Source: Mycobacterium paraterrae (GTDB taxonomy: Bacteria > Actinomycetota > Actinomycetes > Mycobacteriales > Mycobacteriaceae). Taken from it: 64,000 nucleotides of DNA. The notes under the pieces were generated by a model, which saw only the letters and a program-made list of their open reading frames with translations, did no database searches and had not been told where the DNA came from. Position numbers and translations under genes: made by a program. The stretch covers positions 992,001-1,056,000 of the forward strand of contig NZ_CP092488.2 of assembly GCF_022430545.2 (NCBI RefSeq), read 5' to 3'. This document shows, piece by piece, positions 56,516 to 64,000 of the stretch (position 1 is the stretch's first letter; each line of letters begins with the position of its first letter).

Positions 56516-57184
56516 ATGCGCACCGCCTACCACGAGCAGCTCTCGGAGCTGTCCGAACAGTTGGGAGCGATGTGCGGGCTGGCCGGCGAGGCGATGGAGC
56601 GGGCAACGCAGGCACTGCTGCAGGCCGACCTGGTACTCGCCGAGCAGGTCATGTCCGACCACGAAAAGATCGCCGAGCTGAGCGCGCACGCCGAGGAGAG
56701 CGCGTTCGTGCTGCTGGCCCTGCAGGCGCCGGTCGCCGGCGATCTGCGCGCCATCGTGGGCGCCATCCAGATGGTCGCCGACATCGACCGCATGGGGGCG
56801 CTGGCCTTGCACGTCGCCAAGATCGCCCGCCGACGTCACCCGCAGAAGACGCTGCCTGAGGAAGTCAACGGCTACTTCGCCGAAATGGGGCGGCTCGCAG
56901 TCGAATTGGGTAACAGCGCGCAAGAAGTGCTGCAGTCGCGCGACCCAGAGAAGGCCGCCCGCATCCGCCAAGAAGACGACGCGATGGACGACCTGCACCG
57001 CCACTTGTTCACGGTGTTGATGGACCGGGAATGGAAGCATGGCGTGGCCGCGGCCGTCGACGTGACGCTACTCGGCCGCTTCTACGAGAGATTCGCCGAC
57101 CACGCCGTGGAGGTGGCCCGCCGGGTCATTTTCCAGGCCACCGGACATCTCCCCGAAGACGCGTCCGTCGCCCCACAAAGCTAG
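56516..57184 (+). CDS. phoU: Phosphate signalling protein PhoU (PhoY-like)
   Basis: Helical-bundle regulator of 222 residues with the two repeated PhoU domains (about 15-105 and 120-205). LLALQAPVAGDLRAIVGAIQMV and DVTLLGRFYERFADHAVEVARR contain the conserved ExxxD/R metal-cluster positions. It links the Pst importer to the SenX3-RegX3 two-component system and restrains phosphate uptake when phosphate is plentiful. It converges on pstB with only 7 bp between stops. The position equals phoY2 (Rv0821c). Confidence 0.95.
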   Translation: MRTAYHEQLSELSEQLGAMCGLAGEAMERATQALLQADLVLAEQVMSDHEKIAELSAHAEESAFVLLALQAPVAGDLRAIVGAIQMVADIDRMGALALHVAKIARRRHPQKTLPEEVNGYFAEMGRLAVELGNSAQEVLQSRDPEKAARIRQEDDAMDDLHRHLFTVLMDREWKHGVAAAVDVTLLGRFYERFADHAVEVARRVIFQATGHLPEDASVAPQS

Positions 57185-57191
57185 GTCTAAC

Positions 57192-57968
57192 TCAGCCGAA
57201 GCGACCGGAGATGTAGTCCTCGGTGGCCTTCTGCGTCGGGTTGGAAAAGATCTTCTCGGTGTCATCGATCTCGATCAGTCGACCCGGCTTGCCGACCCCC
57301 TCGAGGTTGAAGAACGCGGTGTGGTCGCTGACCCGCGCCGCCTGCTGCATGTTGTGCGTGACGATCACGATGGTGTACTCCTGCTTGAGTTCTGCGATCA
57401 GATCCTCGATCGCCATCGTGGAAATCGGGTCCAGCGACGAGCAGGGCTCGTCCATCAGCAGCACGTCGGGTTGCACGGCGATCGCCCGCGCGATGCACAG
57501 CCGCTGCTGCTGACCGCCGGACAGCCCGCCGCCGGGCCGATCCAGCCGGTCCTTGACCTCGTCCCACAGGTTTGCCCCACGCAGCGCGTACTCCGCGGTG
57601 TCGTCGAGCAGCTTGCGATTGCGCACGCCCTGCAGCTTCAGACCGGCTACCACATTGTCGCGAATCGACATGGTGGGGAACGGGTTTGGCCGCTGGAACA
57701 CCATCCCGATCGCGCGCCGCACCCCGACCGGGTCGATGCCGGAGCCGTAGATATCGTCGTCGTCGAGCAACACTCTGCCCTGCATGCGCGCCCCGGGCGT
57801 CACCTCGTGCATCCGGTTCAGCGTCCGCAGCACCGTCGTCTTACCGCACCCCGACGGACCGATGAACGCCGTCACGCTGCGCGGCAGCACCGACAGTGAG
57901 ACGTCGGCGACCGCCTGGAACGCGCCGTAGAAAATGTTGACCTCTTTGAGGTCCAACCGCTTAGCCAT
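57192..57968 (-). CDS. pstB: Phosphate ABC transporter ATPase PstB
   Basis: Nucleotide-binding subunit of the phosphate importer, 258 residues. Walker A GPSGCGKTT, Q-loop FQRPNPFP, signature LSGGQQQR, Walker B VLLMDEPCSSLDP and switch His in VTHNMQQA are all present. ATG 57968 lies 8 bp inside the 3' end of pstA, showing translational coupling. It corresponds to phoT (Rv0820) in M. tuberculosis, where it stands alone at this position without pstSCA. Last gene of the pstSCAB operon. Confidence 0.97.
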   Translation of the reverse strand: MAKRLDLKEVNIFYGAFQAVADVSLSVLPRSVTAFIGPSGCGKTTVLRTLNRMHEVTPGARMQGRVLLDDDDIYGSGIDPVGVRRAIGMVFQRPNPFPTMSIRDNVVAGLKLQGVRNRKLLDDTAEYALRGANLWDEVKDRLDRPGGGLSGGQQQRLCIARAIAVQPDVLLMDEPCSSLDPISTMAIEDLIAELKQEYTIVIVTHNMQQAARVSDHTAFFNLEGVGKPGRLIEIDDTEKIFSNPTQKATEDYISGRFG

Positions 57969-58893
57969 CGGAATTCCTGCCTGACCACTTGGGAGCAAAG
58001 ACTCGTGAGACGACTCTGGCCACCAGGTTAATGACGGCAATCAGCGTGATCAGCGTCAGGGCGGCGCCCCACAGCCGATTGGTGGGAATCACACTGGTGC
58101 CGGCCCCCGCCGACGTTTGGTCGTACATCATGCCTGGCAACGACCCCATGAAGCCGCCGAAGATGTTGAAGTTCATCGCCTGCGAGTAGCCGACCAGGAC
58201 CAGAAGTGGAGCGGTCTCGCCCATCACCCGGGCGAGCGCCAGCAGGATCCCGGTGATGATGCCGGACATCCCGGCCGGCAGCACGATCTTGGTGATCGTC
58301 CGCCAATTCGGCACGCCCAGTGCGTAACTCGCCTCGCGAAGCTCCACCGGGACGATATGCAGCATCTCCTCGGTGGTGCGGACGATCACCGGGATCATCA
58401 GCAGCACCAGCGCCAGCGACACCGCGAACCCGGATCGCGGAAGTCCCAGCGTGGCAATCAACAACGCATAGATGAACAGCGCGGCGACGATCGACGGCAC
58501 ACCGGTCAGGATGTCCACCATGAAGCTGGTCAGCTTGCCCATTGCGCTGTCGCCGGCGTACTCGACCAGGTAGATGGCGACGAACACCCCGATCGGTATG
58601 GAGATGGCCGCGCACACCAGTCCTTGCAACACCGTTCCGACGATCGCGTGGTATGCGCCGCCGCCGGCAATGAACGCCGTCATATCTGCTTGGGAATGTG
58701 TCCACCACACAGTGGATTTCACAGCGCCGAAGCCTTTGGCCACCACGGAGTACAGCAGCCAGATCAACGGGACCAGCGCCACCGCCACCGCGCAGGTGAC
58801 CAAGACGGTGGCGACGGCGTCGGCTGCGCGTCGACGCCTGCTCACACCGGTGAAGCCACGCGCCTTGAGCGGCCGGTCCAGCAGCGACGTCAT
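57961..58893 (-). CDS. pstA: Phosphate ABC transporter permease PstA
   Basis: Integral membrane permease of 310 residues with about six helices. The ATPase-docking EAA loop is REASYALGVPNWRTITKIVLP. LVEYAGDSAMG and GVPSIVAALFIYALL are typical of PstA. The ATG at 58893 overlaps the pstC stop by 4 bp, which rules out the much longer upstream open frame. Forms a heterodimer with PstC. Confidence 0.95.
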   Translation of the reverse strand: MTSLLDRPLKARGFTGVSRRRRAADAVATVLVTCAVAVALVPLIWLLYSVVAKGFGAVKSTVWWTHSQADMTAFIAGGGAYHAIVGTVLQGLVCAAISIPIGVFVAIYLVEYAGDSAMGKLTSFMVDILTGVPSIVAALFIYALLIATLGLPRSGFAVSLALVLLMIPVIVRTTEEMLHIVPVELREASYALGVPNWRTITKIVLPAGMSGIITGILLALARVMGETAPLLVLVGYSQAMNFNIFGGFMGSLPGMMYDQTSAGAGTSVIPTNRLWGAALTLITLIAVINLVARVVSRVFAPKWSGRNSDG

Positions 58894-59912
58894 CGAACCG
58901 TCCTGCCCGCGACAGCGGCGCGCGCCATCGCGTTGACGACCAGGGTGAGCAGGAACAGCACCAGGCCGGCGGCGATATACGCCCCGGCCCGGTACTCGTT
59001 GTTGAAGTCGTAGGCGGTCGCGGCGATCTTGGTGGCGAAGGTGTAGCCGCCGTCGAACAACGACCAACCGAACGCCGCCTGCGTGCCGCGCAGGATTATG
59101 AGCAACGCGATGGTCTCGCCTAACGCGCGGCCCAGGCCCAGCATGGCTCCGCTGAAGTAGCCGGATCGCCCGAACGGCAATATCGCGGTCTTGACCACTT
59201 CCCAGCGGGTGGCGCCGAGCGCCAGCGCGGCTTCGATGTGACCCTGCGGCGTCTTCATGAAGACTTCGCGGGTCACCGCGGTGATGATCGGCAGGATCAT
59301 CACCGCCAGCACGATTCCCGCGGTGAAAATCGTGCCGCCCCCGGATACCGACGCATTGCCCGTCGCGAACAGAAAGATCCCGCCCAGATGCTGGTTGAGC
59401 CATGTCGCGACCGGCCGCAACCGCGGAGCCAGCACGAAAAGCCCCCAGACCCCGTAGATGATCGACGGGACCGCCGCGAGCAGATCGACGATGTAGGCCA
59501 GCGGTCCGACAACTCTGCGTGGTGAGTACTGGGACAGAAAGATGGCGATTCCCAAAGCGATTGGCATCGCCAGCACCAGGGCGAACAACGCGACCATCAT
59601 CGTCACCTGAAGGAGGTCGAACACCCCGAAGCGCATCGCCTCGGTGTTGGTGGTCGACCAGTTACCGCCGAAGGTGAAGAAGTTGACCCGGTTGCGCGAC
59701 AGCGCGGGAATGGCACGCATCAGCAGGAACAGCCCGATCGCAGCGATCAAGACGATGATCAGCGCGCCAGAGCTTTCCGCCAGGCCGCGAAAGATTCGGT
59801 CGCCGCGACTGCGTTTGACCACGCCCCAGCCAAGAGGGGTAGGAGTGAGCCGGCGCGACGCATCGGCGAGGACTCGACCCGGGCCGGTGTCGGCCGAATT
59901 CGGTGTCGTCAC
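58890..59912 (-). CDS. pstC: Phosphate ABC transporter permease PstC
   Basis: Integral membrane permease of 340 residues. First helix at about 50-70, then a periplasmic loop with NFFTFGGNWST, and EAA loop IEAALALGATRWEVVKTAILP. LLAAVPSIIYGVWGLFVLAP is the PstC signature. The start is GTG 59912, 39 bp after pstS. Stop overlaps pstA by 4 bp. Together with PstA it forms the phosphate channel. Confidence 0.95.
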   Translation of the reverse strand: MTTPNSADTGPGRVLADASRRLTPTPLGWGVVKRSRGDRIFRGLAESSGALIIVLIAAIGLFLLMRAIPALSRNRVNFFTFGGNWSTTNTEAMRFGVFDLLQVTMMVALFALVLAMPIALGIAIFLSQYSPRRVVGPLAYIVDLLAAVPSIIYGVWGLFVLAPRLRPVATWLNQHLGGIFLFATGNASVSGGGTIFTAGIVLAVMILPIITAVTREVFMKTPQGHIEAALALGATRWEVVKTAILPFGRSGYFSGAMLGLGRALGETIALLIILRGTQAAFGWSLFDGGYTFATKIAATAYDFNNEYRAGAYIAAGLVLFLLTLVVNAMARAAVAGRTVR

Positions 59913-59951
59913 GGTAGCCCCATCAGTCGTCAGCCCTGGACAAGAGGGTAG

Positions 59952-61049
59952 TCACCGTATTGCGCCGATCGCTGTCAGCAGACGCTTTTTGAACTTGTCC
60001 GGCAGCGGGACGTAGCCGGCGCCCGACAGGCCCTCTTGGGCGTTGTCGGCGGCCACCGTCAGCAGCGACCGGACGGCGGCGCTGGTCGCGGCCTGGTAGC
60101 CCCTCGAGCAGACAATCTCGTAGGTGGCCATCACCAACGGGTAGGCACCCGCTTCCCGAGTGCGGTAGATCGACTTCAGATTCAGTTCCAAGTCGTCGCC
60201 GGGCCGAGCGAAGGTGGCGCCGTCGATGGCCTTGCGAGCCGAGTCGTCGGTGAGCTCGACCGCGCCGCCGCCGTCGTTGAGCCTGGCGTACGGCATTCCA
60301 GCCTGGTCGGCGAAGCCCTTCTCGACGTAGCCGATCGCACCGGGCGCGGAGTGCACCGCTTGGACGATCCCGGACGACTTCTGTGCGCCCTCTCCGACGC
60401 CGCCTTGGAACTCGCTGCCGGCGCCGCGGGTCCAGCTGTTTGGGGCGGCCGCGCCGAGGTATTTCTGAAAGTTGTCGGTGGTGCCCGAGGAATCCGACCG
60501 ATAGATCGGCGAAATTCTGGTGTTGGGCAGCGACGTGCCCGGGTTGAGTTTGGCGATCGCCGGGTCGTCCCAGCTGGCGATCACGCCGCTGAAGATCTTG
60601 GCCAGCACGTCGGCGTTGACGACGAGCTGTTTGACGCCGTCGAGGTGGAACACGATCGCGATCGGACCGAATACGAGCGGCAGGTGCCAGGCGGGATTGC
60701 CGTTGCACCGGGCGGCGGCCGGCCCGATCTGGTCGCGGCTGAGCGGTGAGTCCGAGCCGGCGAAGTCGACGTGCTTGGCGATGAACTGCTCGCGTCCGGC
60801 GCCCGATCCGGTCGGGTTGTATGCCAGCTGCTTTCCGGGACACAGCTGCGACCAGTCCATGTTGAACAGGGCGATGGCGTTCTGCTGAGCGGTCGAACCT
60901 TCCGCGGTCAGGTCCTGCCTACCGTCGCAATTCACCGGGTGCGACGGCGCCGACAGTCCACGCAGGTTGCTGTCGCTGCCACAGCCGGCGGTCAAGCCGC
61001 CCGCGACGACGGCGAACGTCAGCGCTTTGCACAGCGCGTGGAGCTTCAC
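59952..61049 (-). CDS. pstS: Phosphate-binding lipoprotein PstS of the pst operon
   Basis: High-affinity phosphate receptor of 365 residues. The signal peptide ends in lipobox LTAGC (near residue 20) and the mature part has GSTAQQNAI, TGSGAGREQF, FAGSDSPLS, the DSSGTTDNFQKYLG ligand loop and YPLVMATYEIVC. Start is GTG 61049; upstream codons give no signal peptide. It heads the pstSCAB operon and has a RegX3-like direct repeat 103-120 bp upstream. A second PstS lies at 1640-2764. Confidence 0.95.
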   Translation of the reverse strand: MKLHALCKALTFAVVAGGLTAGCGSDSNLRGLSAPSHPVNCDGRQDLTAEGSTAQQNAIALFNMDWSQLCPGKQLAYNPTGSGAGREQFIAKHVDFAGSDSPLSRDQIGPAAARCNGNPAWHLPLVFGPIAIVFHLDGVKQLVVNADVLAKIFSGVIASWDDPAIAKLNPGTSLPNTRISPIYRSDSSGTTDNFQKYLGAAAPNSWTRGAGSEFQGGVGEGAQKSSGIVQAVHSAPGAIGYVEKGFADQAGMPYARLNDGGGAVELTDDSARKAIDGATFARPGDDLELNLKSIYRTREAGAYPLVMATYEIVCSRGYQAATSAAVRSLLTVAADNAQEGLSGAGYVPLPDKFKKRLLTAIGAIR

Positions 61050-61151
61050 CAATTTCGATTCCTCGGGGGATCTGTCCGCCAGCGGCCTGTCGGTTGCGAC
61101 GCCGGGCACGCGCGAAACTATGCGTTGGCGGTTGACGGCGTGCGCCAGAAT

Positions 61152-61169
61152 GGTGAACGCGGGGTGAAC
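61152..61169 (-). promoter_or_regulatory. RegX3 (Pho) box upstream of pstS
   Basis: Read on the minus strand: GTTCACC-CCGC-GTTCACC, two identical 7-bp direct repeats with 11-bp register, the known binding pattern of RegX3 in mycobacteria and PhoP in Streptomyces. It lies between mshD and pstS and predicts induction of pstSCAB under phosphate limitation. Confidence 0.82.
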
Positions 61170-61172
61170 ACG

Positions 61173-62063
61173 TCAGCGCCGCGCGTACGCGGTGTCGACG
61201 CTGTACTGCGAAAACCCCAGACGGCGGTAAGTACGCAGCGCCGCGGTGTTGTCCGACTCGACGTACAGCATCACGGTCGGATGATCAGCCCCACGCAGCT
61301 TGCGCGACAGATGCGCGATGCCGACCGCGGTCAGCACGCCACCCAGGCCACCGCCTTGAGCCGCAGGATCGACACCCACCACGTAGACCTCGCCGAGGCC
61401 GGCCTGGTCGAGGTGCACCTTCGTCCAGTGGAAGCCGAGGAGCTGACCAGTCTGTTCACTGAATGCCAGGAACAGGCCCTCGGGGTCGAACCACGGCTCG
61501 GCGCGTCGCTCGGCTAGTTCGACCTCGGTCCAGCCACCCTGCTCCGGATGCGTCGCGAACGCAGAGTTGTTGACGCGCAACAACTCTGCGTCGTCATCGC
61601 TGCCAGCGTAGGTCCGGATCAACACGCCCTCGGGCACTGTGGGTTCGGTGATCTCGTCAAGACTTCGACGCATCTGCATTAACTCCCGGACCGTCGTCAA
61701 CCCCAGTGCCGACGCGGTAGCTTGCGCCGGCTCCAGCGTTCCGTGCGCCCAGAATCGGTTCGTGCCATCGGTTTTCGCCAGCGCGGCATGGATCATCGCC
61801 GAGCCGATTCCGCGCCGGCGCGCATCGGGGCGCACCACCAGTTCGGCCATCGCGGACTCGTCTCCCGCGGAGAGGTTCAGGTAGCCTCGGACGCCGTCGT
61901 CGTCGACGGCAACCAGATGTTGCGTGCGGTCGTGCGCCAGCTCGCGCAGCACCTGTTCGCCGACGGGTGCCACACCGTCGAATTCTGTTGCGGAAGCGAT
62001 GATTTCACGGACTTGCCGCTGGTCATCGGCATTCAGCAGCGTGCGCCACTGCGGCGCCGTCAC
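61173..62063 (-). CDS. mshD: Mycothiol synthase MshD
   Basis: Acetyltransferase of 296 residues that acetylates Cys-GlcN-Ins to complete mycothiol, the main thiol of actinobacteria. Two GNAT domains are visible: VVRPDARRRGIGSAMIHAALAK in the first (substrate side) and GEVYVVGVDPAAQGGGLGGVL with YVESDNTAALRTYRRLGF in the second (catalytic). The ATG overlaps the response-regulator stop by 4 bp. A 31-bp perfect palindrome lies inside the gene at 61560-61590 over the conserved AELLRVNNSAFA segment. Gene order equals Rv0818-mshD. Confidence 0.95.
   Translation of the reverse strand: MTAPQWRTLLNADDQRQVREIIASATEFDGVAPVGEQVLRELAHDRTQHLVAVDDDGVRGYLNLSAGDESAMAELVVRPDARRRGIGSAMIHAALAKTDGTNRFWAHGTLEPAQATASALGLTTVRELMQMRRSLDEITEPTVPEGVLIRTYAGSDDDAELLRVNNSAFATHPEQGGWTEVELAERRAEPWFDPEGLFLAFSEQTGQLLGFHWTKVHLDQAGLGEVYVVGVDPAAQGGGLGGVLTAVGIAHLSRKLRGADHPTVMLYVESDNTAALRTYRRLGFSQYSVDTAYARR
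61560..61590. repeat. Perfect 13-bp inverted repeat inside mshD
   Basis: CGCAGAGTTGTTG (61560-61572) and CAACAACTCTGCG (61578-61590) are perfect arms around ACGCG. The mRNA or DNA could form a strong hairpin within the coding region. The CGCAGAGT end recurs in the inverted repeat at 22788-22848. The encoded residues are conserved in M. tuberculosis MshD, so it may be a by-product of coding constraint. Confidence 0.6.
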
Positions 62064-62821
62064 TGGCTGTGCAGCGGATCGGCCAGCGGCTGACTGTCGG
62101 CGTCGTCGTCCTCGCCGTCATCTGGGGTGATTTCGGTACTCGGCGGCCGGCCCCGGGTGGGGCGGACTGCTTTGTAACCCACGTTGCGGACCGTGCCGAT
62201 CAACGCCTCGTACTCCGGGCCCAGCTTGGCTCGCAGTCGCCGAACGTGCACGTCGACGGTCCGGGTGCCGCCGAAGAAGTCGTAACCCCATACCTCGTGC
62301 AGCAACTGCGCGCGGGTGAACACCCGCCCGGCGTGCTGGGCGAGGTATTTCAACAGCTCGAACTCCTTATAAGTGAGGTCGAGGGGACGTCCCCGCAATC
62401 GGGCGGTGTACGTGCCCTCGTCGATCACGAGTTCACCCAGGCTGATCTTGCCGACACCCTCCTGGTCCTGCAGGTTGCCTCGCCGGCCGACGAGCAGCCG
62501 CAGCCTCGCGTCGATCTCGGCAGGGCCGGTGCCCGGCAGGAGGATCTCGTCCAATCCCCAGTCCGCGTTGACAGCCACCAACCCACCTTCGTTAACCACG
62601 ACCACCACCGGGATCGACCGACCCGTCGAGCCCAGGAGACGGCACAGGCCACGCGCGGCCGGCAGGTCAAGGCGCGCATCGACGATCAGGATGTCCGCGC
62701 TGCCGGCTTCCAGCAACGACGAGACGTCAGGCGGTGCGGTGCGCAACGTGTGGGCGAGCAGCGACAAGGACGGCAGAACCACATCCGGATTCGGCTCAGG
62801 GGTCAACAGCAGCAGGTCCAA
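62060..62821 (-). CDS. GlnR-like OmpR-family response regulator (Rv0818-like)
   Basis: Orphan-type response regulator of 253 residues. An atypical receiver domain (1-125, with LVVDARLDL-like ADILIVDARLDLPAARG) is followed by an OmpR/PhoB winged-helix domain (about 140-225) with RPLDLTYKEFELLKYLAQHAG, read as LTYKEFELLKYLAQH, and TRAQLLHEVWGYDFFGGTRT, then a charged tail. It matches Rv0818 over its length; GlnR regulators control nitrogen assimilation. TTG 62821 with GGAGGGG upstream fits the Rv0818 N-terminus. Coupled to mshD by ATGA. Confidence 0.9.
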   Translation of the reverse strand: MDLLLLTPEPNPDVVLPSLSLLAHTLRTAPPDVSSLLEAGSADILIVDARLDLPAARGLCRLLGSTGRSIPVVVVVNEGGLVAVNADWGLDEILLPGTGPAEIDARLRLLVGRRGNLQDQEGVGKISLGELVIDEGTYTARLRGRPLDLTYKEFELLKYLAQHAGRVFTRAQLLHEVWGYDFFGGTRTVDVHVRRLRAKLGPEYEALIGTVRNVGYKAVRPTRGRPPSTEITPDDGEDDDADSQPLADPLHSQ

Positions 62822-62990
62822 GCAAGCCCCTCCAGATTTCCGGGGAAAGGCGTCTCGCAAAATTCATGGCGAGATACGAAGTTTAACGGCCAGGTCACTA
62901 AACGATAGCTTGCAGCCAGGTCTTACGCGCGCTGACGATGCAGACCGGAACGGTCGCGATGCACGCCTCGGCGCGAGGGTAGGCCACAAT

Positions 62991-63797
62991 ATGCGGATGC
63001 GTAAGGCGCTGGTCGGGGCGGTGACGGTGCTGTCGTCGGTGACGGTGGTGGTGCTGGCTGCGGTCGGCGTCGACTTCGGGACCAGCATCTACGCCGAGTA
63101 CCGGTTGGCGCGCGTGGTCCGCGAGACGGCCCACCTGGGCTTCGACCCGTTCGTCGCGATCATCGCCTTCCCGCTAATACCCCAAGCGATGCGCCACCGC
63201 TACGAGGACGTCGAGATCAAGGCCGGCGCGGTGGAGCGTCCCGTGATCGGCAAGGCCACGCTGGAAGCGACCATGCACTCGGTCGACCTAACCGACGCGT
63301 CGTGGCTGGTCAGACCGAATGCCAAGCTGCCCGTGGGCAAGCTGGAGAGCCGGATCATCATCGACTCGCTGCATTTAGGCCGCTACCTGGGCATTAGGGA
63401 TTTGATCGTCGAGGCACCCGCCAAAGACACCAACACCGCCAGCGGCGGAACCACCGAGTCCGGCATCTCGGGCAGTCACGACCTGGTGTTCAGCGGCACA
63501 CCGAAAGCCTTCGGCAAACGGGTCAGCGTCGCCGTCGACCTGTCTATGGCCGGCGATGACAACACCACGTTGGTGTTCACCCCTACCGGCATCCTCACCG
63601 GACCGAACACCGCAAATCAGAACGTGCCGAATGACAAGCGCGACGCCGTGCTGGCCGCGTTCGCCGGGAGATTGCCCGACCAGAAATTGCCGTTCGGGGT
63701 CGCGCCGACCACCGAGGGTGCCCGGGGCTCGGACGTCATCATCGAAGGCATCACCACGGGACTAACGATCATGCTCGACGGGTTCAATCGAGCATGA
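62991..63797 (+). CDS. LmeA-like DUF2993 phospholipid-binding protein (Rv0817c-like)
   Basis: Exported protein of 268 residues. N-terminal membrane anchor or signal LVGAVTVLSSVTVVVLAAVGVDFG, then the DUF2993 domain with FVAIIAFPLIPQAMRHRYEDVEI, seen as FPLIPQAMRHRYEDV, and the C-terminal GVAPTTEGARGSDVIIEG. LmeA-type proteins bind phospholipids in the periplasm and support lipomannan and envelope maturation. ATG 62991 (MRMRK) matches the Rv0817c start. Divergent from the GlnR-like gene over 169 bp. Confidence 0.87.
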   Translation: MRMRKALVGAVTVLSSVTVVVLAAVGVDFGTSIYAEYRLARVVRETAHLGFDPFVAIIAFPLIPQAMRHRYEDVEIKAGAVERPVIGKATLEATMHSVDLTDASWLVRPNAKLPVGKLESRIIIDSLHLGRYLGIRDLIVEAPAKDTNTASGGTTESGISGSHDLVFSGTPKAFGKRVSVAVDLSMAGDDNTTLVFTPTGILTGPNTANQNVPNDKRDAVLAAFAGRLPDQKLPFGVAPTTEGARGSDVIIEGITTGLTIMLDGFNRA

Positions 63798-63846
63798 TGC
63801 GCCCCGACAACGAGGCACAGCGCGGTAATGAAGAGGAGCGGCGCCA

Positions 63847-64000
63847 ATGACTGCAGCAGTGGTCGCAGTACTCGTGGCTCTGGTCGGGGCAGCGATCATC
63901 GGCTGGTTGATGACGCGCCGATCCGGCGCCGTCCAAGCGACCAACCCGGAGGCATCCGAAGACATCGACACCACCGACCTGGGCCTGTCTTCCCAGGGCC
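63847..64000 (+). CDS. thiX: Membrane-anchored thioredoxin-like protein, 5' end only (ThiX-like)
   Basis: The first 51 codons before the window ends. One N-terminal membrane helix (AVVAVLVALVGAAIIGWLM) is followed by a charged linker. The thioredoxin domain itself lies outside the window, so the call rests on synteny with Rv0816c (thiX), which follows Rv0817c in M. tuberculosis, and on the anchor. GAGGAG precedes the ATG. 49 bp after the LmeA-like gene. Confidence 0.6.
   Translation, partial: MTAAVVAVLVALVGAAIIGWLMTRRSGAVQATNPEASEDIDTTDLGLSSQG

Noticed and set aside
1..64000. CRISPR array or cas genes
   Set aside because: No regularly spaced short repeats and no Cas-like proteins were seen.

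Overview
The window is chromosomal DNA of a GC-rich actinobacterium, almost certainly a Mycobacterium (sensu lato). Diagnostic genes are mycothiol synthase (mshD), the mycolate-related acyl-ACP desaturase desA1, an LmeA-like lipoprotein, a Tat-exported F420 enzyme resembling hydroxymycolic acid dehydrogenase, PknD with its NHL-propeller sensor, and F420-dependent oxidoreductases. The right flank keeps, in reverse, the gene order of M. tuberculosis Rv0816c to Rv0830, with a complete pstSCAB operon between mshD and phoU.

Layout. 1-2764: pknD (cut by the window edge) and a PstS lipoprotein. 2837-16704: a catabolic island. Eight tightly packed minus-strand genes (two alpha/beta hydrolases, MhpA-type hydroxylase, MhpB-type extradiol dioxygenase, KstD-like dehydrogenase, luciferase-like monooxygenase, SDR, cyclase-family hydrolase) face an IclR regulator, a second KstD-like dehydrogenase and accessory oxidoreductases. 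The gene set suggests desaturation of an alicyclic ring to a phenol, hydroxylation to a catechol, meta-cleavage and C-C hydrolysis. 16739-22759: an acyl-CoA module (SDR, enoyl-CoA hydratase, two-subunit acyl-CoA dehydrogenase, CoA ligase) with a divergent 2Fe-2S ferredoxin; two of its promoters share a palindrome. 22844-30414: mixed redox and regulatory genes, including LysR, a methyltransferase, a VanX-like dipeptidase, P450, and a MarR/NTF2/SDR set with matching operators.

30504-46974: an actinomycete integrative and conjugative element (AICE) of about 16.5 kb in the 3' end of tRNA-Phe, bounded by 50-bp direct repeats. Its backbone is a HUH rolling-circle Rep, Nudix (Pif-like), GntR/UTRA (KorSA-like), Pra-like activator, FtsK/TraB-type translocase, excisionase and tyrosine integrase. 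Its cargo is TetR-P450, TetR, an MmpL transporter translationally coupled to an alpha/beta hydrolase, a small DUF6188-like protein and a 522-residue protein of unknown function. Paired 15-bp palindromes with the same 20-bp register lie upstream of the second tetR, mmpL and the small gene, so the cargo appears to form its own TetR regulon.

46925-47405: tRNA genes Phe, Asp, Glu (minus) and Lys (plus). 47643-64000: conserved chromosome: F420 enzyme, methyltransferase, deaminase, MpaB-like oxygenase with TetR, desA1-dusB, an LCP cell-wall ligase, phoU, pstBACS with a RegX3-like box, mshD, a GlnR-like regulator, an LmeA-like protein and the start of a thioredoxin-like gene.
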